From: Litomosoides sigmodontis
Taxonomy: Eukaryota; Nematoda; Chromadorea; Rhabditida; Onchocercidae
DNA: 64,000 nt
Reading direction: 5' to 3'
Assembly: GCA_963070105.1 (NCBI GenBank)
Contig: OY718805.1
Coordinates: forward strand, 9,514,652-9,578,651
Shown here piece by piece: positions 30,251-41,945 of this stretch (positions are counted from its first letter, which is position 1; each line of letters begins with the position of its first letter). The notes under the pieces are model-generated. The model saw only the letters and a program-made list of their open reading frames with translations. It made no database searches and had not been told where the DNA came from. The position numbers were made by a program, and so were the translations under genes.

Positions 30251-30537
30251 ATGTCATTGCACGACGACGACCCGACAGCGACAAGTTGCTGCGTCTGGAA
30301 TTACTCTGGTGCTAATCGGTGTAGTGGTGGTGCTCGTGGTGGTGATGGTGGTGCTCGTGGTGGCGATGGTGGTGCTCGTGGTGGCGATGGTGGTGCTCGT
30401 GGTGGTGATGGTGGTGCTCGTGGTAGCTGTAACAGTGCTAGCAGTTATTATCCCAAAGTTTTTTTCAATTTTCAAATCATCCTTATCATTTACTGCATTA
30501 TCAACCTTATCAACGCCAAAGATATCGCAAATCAAAG
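30251..30537 (+). CDS. Candidate signal-peptide exon of the CS-alpha-beta gene
   Basis: The frame is open from ATG 30251 to a CAAAG/GTACCG donor at 30537. Its last 30 codons read as a textbook signal peptide: hydrophobic core FQIILIIYCIINLINA with Ile/Ala at -3/-1 before KDIANQ. The donor phase (2) is exactly what the acceptor at 31577 requires, giving ...NQR joined to LGCNL. Doubts: the only ATG is 190 bp upstream, before a GGARGGD repeat that would be odd ahead of a signal sequence, so a separate start exon or acceptor (for example GTAACAG near 30435) is possible. A Thr/Ser-rich frame is also open on the - strand (30254-30664, no ATG at its start). The join is inference. Confidence 0.4.
30329..30433 (+). 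repeat. 21-bp minisatellite, five copies
   Basis: GGTGCTCGTGGTGGTGATGGT recurs at 30329, 30350, 30371, 30392 and 30413 with few changes. The unit is a multiple of three. On + it reads GARGGDG, and on - it reads a Thr/Ser repeat. The GC content is far above the surroundings. Confidence 0.9.
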
Positions 30538-31576
30538 GTACCGCTTTTTTTCCCTCCTTAATTTTTCGCTTACTATCAATTACATATTGTGTGTGCATCA
30601 GTGATATATTGCATATACATGTAATAGTTAAAAGCGTGCTAAATTTATTAATAAAACAAAACAATCTGTCTCCAAAATTTTCACTTAATTTTTTACATTA
30701 AATTTAAATACCACCTAAATATTAGTTTAAATTTAAGAAAATTAAAATTTTCAACGAAAATACGCAATAATGCACACGATGCTCCTATAAATGAATAAAT
30801 GTATTAAATTTTGAAGTAGTTATTAAAACTAATTGATGCACTAATTAGATACTAATTAAAATGAGGAAAAGAGAAACAAAAGTGTATATTAGGAGGTAAC
30901 TAAACGTAACTCTTTTTTTCATTAATTATTCCGTTTTTTTTTGTTGATTAAGTTTATTTTGATAAATACACTCATGTTTGCTTAACGCGCCTGTACTATT
31001 AAGTTAATTAATACATTGAACACATATGCATACACTCCTCCTCTCTCTCTCTCTCTATCTCTATCTCTCTCAAAACCACAGAGTTTTCATTTTTGCAATT
31101 TAATATTGCAATTATTGATTGAGTGTTATATAATGTCTTAATAAACGATATTCTTTTTTTCTTCCTCCTTTTCAATCACTGATATCAGAAATGAATGAAT
31201 GTTATTTGATGTTTGAAAACCAGAAATTTGCCCTTTTCATGATTTTTTTAAAAAAAAAGAAGCAAAAAAAGAATTTGAGCAAATATCAAATAGCATTTTC
31301 AATCAAATGAGGAAGCTAGTTGCCACAAAAACTAATGAACAATTGATTAAATGCAATGAAATTTTCAATTAACCCTTTCATTAAGTAAATTAGGCAAGCT
31401 GAGAAATTGAGAAGGGATTGAAAAGAAATGAATAAAATTCAATTAATGGAAGATCTACGTTGACTGAAATTAATTAATAGTTTCAGCACTGATAACAATC
31501 AACAGTGACCGAATGACCGATTGACTGAATGATTATTTCAAAAGAAGAAATAGAGAATGAATTGTGAAATTTTTAG

Positions 31577-33789
31577 ATTAGGATGCAATTTGTCGGATCA
31601 TCAAGCATGCGATGAACTATGTAAGCAGGATTCATACTGGTACGGACACTGCTCTACGTGGGATGGACGTGATTTTACGTGTACATGCTACCAGTATAAG
31701 GTACCACTTAATGGTAGTTTATGCAAGCAGATGCAACGAATATGCAAGGAATATTGCATTAAAAGGGTAAGTTAAAATTTTTTTCCCGTTCATTTTAAAA
31801 TTTAACAAAAATTGAAATTTTTACATGATATAGCAAATTAGTGCACAGGTAAACTTTCATAATTCATACTTCACATAGATTTTTCCTTTCAGACATCTGA
31901 ATAACTTCTCAAAAAAATATGGCTGCCTTTAAATTTGAATAAATTTTAAAATCTTTGCTCTCTACAGCTATCTTACGATGTCTTAAATGCTATTAATTAT
32001 TATAGTCTTACACACATTGCCCGTACAGTTTAATTAGAAGCAGCAGCAATTTAACACGTTCTCAAATGGAACACTTGAGTAATATTTAAGAATGCGAACG
32101 TCATTAATAACTTTCGATCAATTTGACTAAATTTAGTACATTTTGCTTAAAATTCATTGCTGGTGTACCGGTATATAAATCATACTTTTTTCGTATTACT
32201 TTTTTTATAACATATAAATTTCAATTTCAAAATCATTAGGTGATACATTAGTGTTACCGACAGGTATGATGACAGAAAGCGATGAATGAGTGGAATGAAT
32301 GACAACACCCTATCAGAAATCAATTTATCAAAAATCGATTCTTGCCATATTTTTTTAATTCACTCATAATAATAGCAATATTTGCTAAAATTTCAAAACT
32401 AAAGTTGAAATTAAAACATCAATAAAATACACTAATTGGAAAGTCTACCAATTAGTGTATTTTATAATTATGGAAAGTTCGGAAGAACCTTTTCATCTAT
32501 CTGTTCCGCCTATCATTTATATCACCGTTAATTAACTGATCTTCCTATGGCATTAACACAAGGATTTCATCTCTAGCTTTATCATCACATACAATTGCTT
32601 ATTAAATTCTACTTACGTATTTAAAGCATTCCGAGGAAACAAAAGCATACCAAGAAATAGTCTAGCAATTGTTAGTATATTTAAATTATTTGTTATTACT
32701 TCTCTAATTCTTATTATTTCTCATAAAACATGATACAAGAATGGAAGTGCTTAGTTACAAAACCAAAAGGTTCACTTTTATTCCAACGAAACTGAAATAC
32801 TCCCATGAAATTATCCGGGTATTGAACACTTTATGCAAACTATGTTAATGACTCTCGCTTCCAATCTAAAATTAGTGAAAAGAAATGCATGTGCAATTTA
32901 AAAGTGTAACATTAAATCCAGCTAAAAAATTTCGAAAGTTCTACCTACTTTAGCTATCTGAATTTTTTGAAAACTGAATATGCTCCTTTCAGCTTCTCAT
33001 CATACCATACGTCCACTTACTTTGTCATTCATTATTATCATCGTAACAATTTAATTTCGTAGAAAAGATGATAGAAGTCAGAAACCAGTTAAATATAATT
33101 AGAAACATGGAAACAGTATGCACTAGAATGACGGGATGATCGGTCACAAAACAAAAAATGAGTACACAAGTATAACTACCCGAATTCAGCGGTAATGACA
33201 GAAAAACACCTGCATTTCCATTTCTTTTTCTATTACTCTTTCTTCTAACTGCAAGACATTTCATGCTTTCAAATTAACCAAAATAAACTCCACAATGAAA
33301 TTAATATACATTTCACATGATCTACAAATTGAACAGCAAATTAAGCAAGATGACATGCACTATTCCGTTTTGTTAATTAAGCTATTTATTCATTATTCTA
33401 TATGAAAATTCACTTTGTTACCAAAAATAATAATAAATAATACGTCCGACCTTATACAGTCAATATATTATAATAAAGTAAATAGACGATGTCGTAAATT
33501 ACGATCCTATAACATTTACCCTACTTGTATAATATTAGAATATCTATGCCTTATATAGAAACAGCCTTTATACAAAATGTTGTGCATTCTTTTTTGAAAC
33601 TTCACAGTGTCAGTCTTAAAGATAATACAGTTGTCTAAGCTATGACTCAATTAATTCATTTTTCGATGTAGCTACAAAATTTTGCAGGGATTGGACGGTG
33701 GCTACTGTTATGTGCATGCTTCTTGGACAGCCCCAAATGGAACAACTCAATGCAAATGTTTCGAAGAACTATTACAAACGCTTCGGTGA
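31577..33789 (+). CDS. Secreted peptide with two tandem CS-alpha-beta (defensin-like) domains
   Basis: Exons 31577-31766 and 33688-33789 are joined in phase 0, giving 96 residues before TGA at 33787-33789. Domain 1 has C-x7-C-x3-C-x9-C-x9-C-x-C, with the fourth cysteine in WYGHC. Domain 2 has C-x6-C-x3-C-x9-C-x12-C-x-C, with GGYC at the same place. C-x3-C paired with C-x-C is the hallmark of the cysteine-stabilised alpha-beta fold of invertebrate defensins, nematode ABF peptides and related channel-active peptides. The 1.9-kb intron splits domain 2 after its third cysteine. An acceptor TTTTTAG precedes 31577, so the in-frame ATG at 31558 is probably not the start, and a leader exon is expected (see 30251-30537). 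Inferred: secreted, antimicrobial or host/environment-facing. The exact family is not recognised. Confidence 0.7.
32422..32465. repeat. Perfect 18-bp hairpin
   Basis: Arms 32422-32439 and 32448-32465 are exact inverted copies with an 8-nt loop. The hairpin lies inside the intron of the CS-alpha-beta gene. Confidence 0.9.
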
Positions 33790-34358
33790 TAATAAGTGAT
33801 TTGAAATCACCCATGATAATATTAAATACGCTGTTTGACAACATGAACACTTCTGTTGGTATCATTCAAAAACCAAAAATAACATATTTATGTCGGCAAA
33901 TGCACTTCATACAAAATTTTATCCAGGTTCCGCCAAATGCATTCTCCAAGATGCTGCTCCGATTAACGGCTAACATGAAAAAGTAACTTGTCACTTCAAC
34001 GCACAGACGAAAACATTAAGTGATATAGAGCACCACAATAATGGAGTGCAATCAATCCAACTCTTAAATTTGTCCAGACACGAACTGTCAAGAAAACATT
34101 GAATTTTCTTAAAACGCGACTTTTTTAGAACAAATATTTCATAGAAATTTACTATGCAAAAGAGAGAGCCATTGAGAAAAGAAGTTACCGAAAAAATGAA
34201 TAGTGAACGAATTCGTTTGATCAAAGACATGCCCTGATTTTCTGCTGTAATTCTGCTGTAATTCGAGCAGTGATCTCCATTACAATCGCATATTTTGAAG
34301 AACTGGAAAAATCACTCATTAAAGCCACAATAACAAGAAACTGCGACTAGAAAATCAT
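33790..34358. other. Intergenic gap between convergent genes
   Basis: Lies between the stop of the CS-alpha-beta gene and the stop of the orphan - strand gene. Open frames here lack exon features. An AATAAA overlaps the stop codon of the - strand gene (near 34359). Confidence 0.5.
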
Positions 34359-35509
34359 TTATTTAATCACAAATTTGTCGATAATTTTGGTAAGGTTGTA
34401 AGGATTCCACAGAAAACATTCACCTTTCTCTCGGTATAAAGGAACAATTTCATTATATTCTTCCAATAGAATTTTTGCCATCCGAATATTCTCCATAATT
34501 TGCTCTCGCAGCCTATCTTTGAATTTTGACAAACCATTCTTATGTGCTAATTTTGTCAATGTAAACTCTTTGCCAAACAATAATTCGATATCCGCAGCAT
34601 CAAAATCCGGTAGGGGTACGTTATACAAATTGAACTCATCTCTATTGTCTTCTTTAACGATCTTTAACTAAAAATAAATCAGGCACATATTTTTGGCTAT
34701 ACTATACACAATTAGAAAATCTCATCAAAACATCGCGATCTACATTCCAGTTTTCCTCCACAATCAGGCTTACCATGGATATCGTAAGGAAAAAGAATGA
34801 TAGTATCGATTTCCAGCTCTCAACACATTTTGTGATCCTCAAACACCAGTTACGATCTTACCGTTTTAAAAATCTCCAGCATGGATTCAATACGTAAGTA
34901 CAGCCCATTTAAAATTTCTGCTTCAGGCAATCTAAAAATGATTAAATGCCTTCATAATTGGGAAAAACAAATTAAGAAAATTAAGCTAACGAAAAGTCAG
35001 CTATAAAGCCCATATTTGCCCCCATTAAATTCTACTGCTAAGCTTATTCACTATCCCTACAATTTCTTATGAAGAACTTCCTTGCAAACAATACAAAAAT
35101 AAGTTACAGTGCATACTTTTTCATCGCATAGAAGGTTTTCATTAATTTCCTTTCAACATTAATGAAATCCTTCTTCAGTGCAGCGTCCACCGCAGTATCA
35201 CTATCATGCGAACTGCTGGTAGAAGGTTCGGCTAATTCACGGTAGTCATGAATAAATTTGTCGAACTGCAAGGGTGTTTGTCATCTACATTGGACACTGC
35301 TGTCAAATCGTTCATAGGCAAAAAATGGATAATAGGAAAGAGTAAATCTCTGTAATGCAGGAAACCCTCGGCACTTCTTTCAATAATAGAAAGTTGATAC
35401 GCTATACAACAAATAATCCGGAATGAGGAACCTGTTCTCTGGAGTAACCCAATGAATCCATCTTCTTGTCGCAATCCATATCTCTGCTTCCTTCCAAACT
35501 TTCTGCCAT
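34359..35509 (-). CDS. Conserved-looking hypothetical protein, 201 aa
   Basis: Four exons on the - strand with agreeing phases: 35509-35432, 35265-35117, 34931-34862 and 34667-34359. The ATG at 35509 follows a GATTTGCAG acceptor by eight nt. The protein is soluble, acidic at the N-terminus with a Ser-rich linker (PSTSSSHDSD), then mainly helical, with segments such as LPEAEILNGLYLRIESMLEI and KFKDRLREQIMENIRMAKIL that look coiled-coil prone, and the C-terminus FLWNPYNLTKIIDKFVIK. No signal peptide, membrane segment or catalytic motif is visible. Size and helical layout recall small subunits of kinetochore or Mediator-type complexes, but that is only an impression. I do not recognise it. It follows the MKRN2OS-like gene on the same strand after about 600 bp. 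Confidence 0.8.
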
Positions 35510-35516
35510 ATTTTAG

Positions 35517-35525
35517 CTGCAAATC
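35517..35525 (-). promoter_or_regulatory. Candidate trans-splice acceptor
   Basis: GATTTGCAG on the - strand, just upstream of the ATG at 35509. Confidence 0.45.
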
Positions 35526-35953
35526 ATTGCAAGAAAAAGTTCCATCTAATTTTTAAAAAGTGATCCACAATAAATGATGTTTTGCCTAACACACGTAGGA
35601 ATGAATCCATGATGTGACGCGATGTGAGTATAACGTTACCCAGTGTTGTGAAGAGCGGCGCAGTGAAAACCCGTTCCCAATGTTGTGCCAAGAGTCACTC
35701 AATCTATCTAAATTAATGTTGAGCCTGCAGATGCAGTAACAATTTCAAATTTAAATCCATGTAAACTGATCTATGCATGACGTGTTCCATTTCATTGCAA
35801 TTGTAAACAGTATTGGTATAGGATATAGCACATGATACATTTATACAACATATATAAAATATTGTTGCATAAGTACTTTTTATGCTCATTTTTAAGTTAG
35901 ATTAATTACGCATAAATCGTTATGACCATACAAATATGTATTGTACATACGCG

Positions 35954-36002
35954 TGCACACACACACACACACACATACCCACATACGCAGATGCACACAC
36001 AT
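35954..36002 (+). repeat. (CA)n microsatellite
   Basis: CA repeat with ACATACGCAGATG interruptions, between two - strand genes. Confidence 0.85.
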
Positions 36003-36109
36003 ACCGTACTCACGAAATAATTCGTCATTTTAGTATTTATAGAAGAATATAAAGCGAAATTTTCCGCAGTAAAAGAAGCCTTTTTGTACTTCTAGAAAAA
36101 CTAGCAAAA

Positions 36110-37408
36110 TCAAAATAATGCAATATAATTAGCTTTACATTGTGATAATCTATTTAAAAGACTGCAGTAACGAAGTACTCTCTGCAACGCTTTGCACACG
36201 TATTCCGCAACGAACTGTTCCTTCGCACATGTCGCACGCTTCAATACACCAATGTCAACTAAAAATTCCACAACAAAATCGTAACAGTTCCAATTTCTCT
36301 TGTCGTAATGCTGCAAAACAAATCACATTCAATTGCTAAAATTTATCCATCACTACAGCATCCCGTACAGTAGCAACGAAACTGGAACTGCAACCACATA
36401 TTATGCTGCTATATGTATACACATGGCACGCTAGGCTAGACGGAACGTTGACAGTTCCGTCTAGTTTTAACTCACTAGCCATTCTAATGCTTCTCAAAGT
36501 TTCTACGAATACATGCTACCATGACACTACCATTAATGTCAATCACATAGCAACAAAATGACAAAATAAATTTTGATAAAAATTACAAGTGCAATAGGGG
36601 AAAAGAAGGATCCCTTTCTTCACAATATTATATTTAAAACTAAGATCTTTAAAAAGCACAAGTGATAGTAACCACTTTTTCTAATTTCTTGTACGGAAAG
36701 TGTATGATTAAATGTACCTGACGGCTAAACTGGCTACAGCACCTCCTCACAAACATTTTCATCATTTTATCGCACATCTCACTATCATCAAATCGGTATA
36801 TGCAGATACAATCATCCCAAAATGATTCAACTATTATACCATCCATTGTGTAGGAAAACACAAATCCTTTCGAGTTCGATAAACCAATATGAAGATTATC
36901 ACCCAGCTTATATCTGTGCAAAACATTTACATTATAAATTAGTCAAAAACTGAAATGATTGCAAAAAAGACACTACAACATTCCGAACAGTTAAATATCA
37001 TAAGAAATTCGTTAAAAAACATGCAAGCACAAAACTATACAGATTTTTCTTGTAATAAATACAAATTAGAAATTGAAATTGTCATTTTTGATTAACAAAA
37101 TGATCAGATAAAGTGAATGGCTAAAAGCGGATAGCATTGCATCTGAAGGCAAATATATTTTAATTCGTACTTGAAAGGAAAAAAAAATTCGAAACTAACT
37201 TGATGAATGAATTTGTTGATGGTTTCAACACAATGCAGCAATATCCAGTGTTTGTAGAAAGGAATGGATTCGGTAGGACAGTACATCGTGAAGTATTATC
37301 GGTAATTTGCATGCCACACTTTGGACATAATTTGCATCCGACAATCGATGAGTTTGTTATACAACACCACTCACAAACATTATGATGCACCACAAGCAAA
37401 GATTTCAT
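36110..37408 (-). CDS. MKRN2OS-like (DUF4796) protein
   Basis: Three exons on the - strand, phases agreeing: 37408-37200, 36913-36718 and 36310-36110; 201 residues. It follows vertebrate MKRN2 opposite-strand protein throughout: an N-terminal pair of CxxC motifs (CEWC and CPKC, about residues 14-36), then LPNPF, LKPSTNSFIK, the signature LHIGLSNSKGFVFSYTMDGI (vertebrate form LHVGITNTNGVVYNYT), and NWNCYDFVVEFL (vertebrate HNCYSYALTF). Human MKRN2OS is of similar length. Molecular function is unknown. The two CxxC pairs suggest a small zinc ribbon. The His/Asn-Cys block recalls papain-like active-site geometry, but no activity should be assumed. The start is the first ATG in frame; no acceptor directly precedes it. 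Confidence 0.8.
36436..36464. repeat. 11-bp perfect hairpin
   Basis: CTAGACGGAAC and its exact reverse complement are separated by 7 nt, in intron 2 of the MKRN2OS-like gene. Confidence 0.8.
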
Positions 37409-38844
37409 TATCGACAAAATTACAAGTGTGATAAGAGTTGATCACTTTTTACCGTTCTTTTCCGCCCCAAATTTTCTTGTTGACGTAGGCGACAATGAAC
37501 ACCTACTGGAGCATATTTCCATTTATTGCGCAAAAACTCCTCACTTCTACTGCACAATTAAAGTGAAACAACACGCTCACGATTTAATCATTTAATCGAT
37601 TTAAGATTTGATCGATTTAATCACGATTTAATAACACACTCTCTACGATTTAATTCAAAATGATATTTCTTTTCTCAATTGATCATTGATAAACAAAAGA
37701 TATTAGCTAACTGGAAAAAATTAATTCGCAAAAATTTTCATGAAATACTAGATAAATCCACTGGTTATAACAATCAGAGGCCAAACAGATAAATTTATGA
37801 GTTTATGTGCTGGATTATAACTTTCCGAATAATTTAAAATCAACAATAACTCCGTGATAATAACTCCACAGTGATACACTTCGCTAGATATATCTTCCCT
37901 CATCTACTTGACAAAAGATGCTTCTTTTGCCAAATATTTCACCTATTAACTACCCATTTTTAGTTCCATTTTTTCCTAGAAATTCTGCTCGCAAAAATTA
38001 AATATAACAAGAAATATCACTGCTAAATTAATGAACAAAAAAAGAGTAACTCACTTCTTTCGCTAATTTTATTTCTCATTTCTTTTCGTAAATGATTGTA
38101 GCTTTTGTCATTTAATATTTTGTTCAGCACCCAATATTTTGATAATTTGCATCGATAGAGGATAATGACTTCAGCATAAACCTCTTAAATTGTCTAAACT
38201 ATTAACAGAAGGTTTTTTGATTATAGCGGACAAAACGAGGCACTCAGCAAAATAAATATCTTCATGAAAACGTTCCTAAGGCGTTTGTTAATGTTCAAAG
38301 CAAATGAAACAAATATCAATTAACAGAAAAAAAAATTATGAACTAGCATGAATCAACTTTTAAAAACATGCCCAGTGAATAAACATACGAAAATGAAGAT
38401 TTTACAACATATGCTTCTGAAGAGAGAGAGACTGATAAATACAGATACCTACCTAAATAAATATGAAACCGAGGATAAAAATTAACTACAGCAAAATGAT
38501 TGCGAGACAACATGAACAAATCCCTTCAACTGCGTTTGAAATGATTCCAAAATAAGTTTCGCGAGCAAACATAAATGTAGCAACCAGAATAATCATTTAA
38601 TACCCAAAAAAATCATCCCCATAATGTCATATTTTATATCTCGGCATGCCATAAACAAACATACTAACATGAAAGAGCAAATTATTAAAATTGATATATT
38701 TTGCACAGAAAATTTTTGTCTTCATTTCTTACTGTATGTACTACATGGAAGGACTTGAAGCTTTATAAATATGAGAAATTGAATATTAAACAAGGGAATA
38801 CATGAGAAAGTAGTACACACATTTAAATGAGCGATGAACCACAA
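37409..38844. other. Intergenic region
   Basis: 1.4 kb between two same-strand genes. A/T-rich, with ATTTAATCGATTTAA-like repeats near 37580-37640 and no coding frame seen. It should hold the promoter of the MKRN2OS-like gene and the 3' UTR of the zinc-finger gene. Confidence 0.5.
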
Positions 38845-41800
38845 TTAATCAACATACGGTGCTGTCACTAAAGTTATTTCATTCGATGAACCACTGCGGT
38901 CATCATCGGGAAGGTTCTCATTAGTATGCTTGGTAAATTCGTGCTTTCTTAAAGCCGAGCTAAAAATTTTCCAGTCTAAAATTTGCTTCACAAAAAAATT
39001 AATATAGGTTATTTGGCAACAGAAAACGGTTGTCTATAACAGTATATATTTATGTGGAAAATTTGACAGTCTCAATATTGAAATTCGCGATACTCTAAAC
39101 GTACAACACTTAAAATCCAATGACGTCAGTTTTCCAAATTAAATATCCACGAAAGATTTACACAAGTCATAACGAAAATTTCCAAACGCAGCTCAGTAGA
39201 ACAGAATTTGGCAACATTTGCATTCAGTCTCATTATAACAGCACTTTTTGTTCTATCATCATAGCTGCAGTTTACAAGAAAGAGCAACTACCTGTCTCGA
39301 AATTCTTTCCTGCATATCGAACAACTAAACGGCCTTTCACCTGTATGTGATCTTATATGAATTGTAAGAGCTTGTGATTGCGTGAAACCCTTGCTGCAGT
39401 ATCCACATGTATACGGTCGCTCACCGGTATGTGTCCTTTCATGAATATTCTGCAAAGTTTCCAGAGGGACTGAACATTCGTAATTTCTAACGATCACAAT
39501 TAGCTAACCACCTCGGCTACTCTGTGATTGTCTAGATGATTGCGATCAGGAGAGCTATACAGTTTCTATGTTTACCCTAAAATACGCACCGAGAACATAA
39601 ATCCGTAAATGAAAACTTCCGACTACCTGAACGTAAAGCTTCGCATGATCTAAACGAGTTACTTTTTAATCGCACAGGTTTAACACTGTTTAAAATATAC
39701 AATCTTCGCTCGAACTAACAAGGAAGAATCGCCTATTTCTCCCTTCTCATCTCGAATATTTCAAAGAGATTCAACTAAATTTATTCTCCTTAATATATAT
39801 AAACAGGAAATAACAGTTACTTTATCTCTTCGATGGTGGAACATTTTCTCGCAATAATAACATCGGTATCTTAGTGGACGATCAGTTACCACTGGTAAGC
39901 CATTCATCAAAGCAAAACATTTCTGCTGCAATTTTATTGAATAAATGAAGAAAATGGAACATCTTGCTCACTTACCGGCAAATCTCTAAACGCAAGAAAA
40001 ACGAAGCCAGAAATAAAAGACGGAAACAAAACCTCCGTCCCTCCTTGAACTTATAAAATCATTCCTCTTTCTCTCGAACTTATAAAATCAACTTATCAAA
40101 ATTTAGCCCACCTCCCTGTCCTACCAAAAACCTTGAGGACTTGTAGAAACTTCACTTACAGACACTTACCAGCCATTTCCAAGATCGATATTCATTTAAA
40201 TGCATTCAGATTCTAAATAAAATATGAAATAACACACATAACAGGAAAAACAAAAAAATGCCGTTACTTTGCAAGGCATTATTTTTATATAATTAATACC
40301 TTCTCTCACCTGATGTTCAGACATTAATATTTGCGTCCTGAACCACTTGCCGCACAGGGAGCAAAAATAACGACGGCCACTCTCATGGAGTTTCATATGT
40401 ATGTTAAAATTTACTTGACGAGCAAAACATTTTGTACATATCGGGCATTGATAAGGTCGTCCAACTGCAAAGTATTATTATAATGAATTCTGAAAGCAAT
40501 TTATGCACGACAATATGATGGAAACCAATTTAACTGTAAATTTAACTATAGTTTAATAAAACTGCTTGGGAGGTTAAATGTTGTTTTTGGTGTAATGAAA
40601 CATACGTTTCGCTCGATGATTGCTTTTTTTAATCAGATATACTGAAGTAAATAGCTTTGCGTTTACTTAAGAAATCCCATGTAATACATAACAATATGTT
40701 CGACCAACTTTGCTTTTGAAAATGAAATCATGTATGCTTACTGATATGAGTCTTTTCATGAACTAATAGTGGCTGTTTGTGAGCGTACGCGCGACCACAT
40801 ACTTTACATCGGTAAATTGGTCTCTCGAGAACACTTTCGTGGTCGCTCCACAGCGTATCGTTACCAAAAGAATTATGGAATTCATTCTCATCAGCTGTAA
40901 AATCATTTAATTTCATAAACTGATTAATTAACTTTACACATAAAAATAATTTGAAATTATTTTTATATAACTTTTTACATTTCACAAGCACCACACTGGC
41001 ATAATATAAAGAGCTTAAATTTTGCTTTAGAAAAGGAAATACAAACAGAAAACTAGCCCATGTGCATCTTAGGAGCATCGGTAACTTTAAATGTTAATTT
41101 ACTGCTGCCAATCAAAATCGAAAATTTCTGCAACGGATTCTGCCCTTTCCAGCATTCATCCTCCGAATTTTTTACTGACCCGAACTCGTTCACAAAATCC
41201 ATATTTTCATTCTGTAAATAATAAAAGCTATATGTTATACAAACAAATCTAAAACAAAATCGCTACTTCATCTGATAAATCATTGTTATCTCTCTTTCCC
41301 ACAAGAGTCGTGCACATCAGGCGTAGATTGCCAAAACAACTATTAATAAACTAACTTAATCACCAGATAACGGTTAGGTTAGTTTAACAAACATTTGATG
41401 ATTTCACAACAAATGAAAGCAGAAGATGTGTAGAGGATAAACGGAGCCACATGAAAGATATGTTGCATTATTCTGCCTCTCACCTCAAACGTTTCCTGCA
41501 AAGCCTTTTCGTTAATCAATACTGGACACTCATCATCACTACCTTCAGATGGTATTTCCTGAAAACAAATAATATTCCTTCTACAAGATACAGTTTAGTC
41601 CTAAAAATGCAAGGAAATTCTTATAGGATATTTGTGGCGTTTATATTAATTTATCAATTACTCCATTGATTTTCAAACAAATTTTCATGTAAAATTCTGG
41701 AACTGAGGAATGCCCACAGCAAAAGTTTCAAAAACTTTCCAGAATTCATATTTCAAAAGTATAGAAGTGGAATTTTATATCGAGTAGAATTTCTCCTCAA

Positions 41801-41945
41801 AAAAATTGCTCCCATCATGATTCCGACGTGTCCTTACCTGATCTATCTGGACGCTAGCAATAACTGATGACGGCTCATTGGGATCATCACTATCAATTAT
41901 CACTGAGTGTATTGGCTGTAAATGCGATTCCGATTCTTCTATCAT
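38845..41945 (-). CDS. C2H2 zinc-finger transcription factor-like protein, six fingers
   Basis: Eight exons on the - strand, all phases agreeing: 41945-41838, 41558-41484, 41211-41103, 40894-40742, 40464-40310, 39925-39821, 39449-39292 and 38959-38845; 325 residues. The N-terminal 125 residues are acidic (IEESES, SDDPNE, EGSDDE). Six fingers follow from about 127 to 300: [54 protein letters not shown] (third, with Cys in place of the last His), [38 protein letters not shown] and [23 protein letters not shown] linkers join the last three. Finger 4 is complete only when exons 6 and 7 are joined, which confirms that splice. Inferred: a nuclear DNA-binding protein. The orthologue is not recognised. 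Confidence 0.9.

Noticed and set aside
31558..31576. ATG at 31558 as start of the CS-alpha-beta peptide
   Set aside because: It would give MNCEIFR with no signal peptide, and a good TTTTTAG acceptor follows it, so this stretch is more likely intron.
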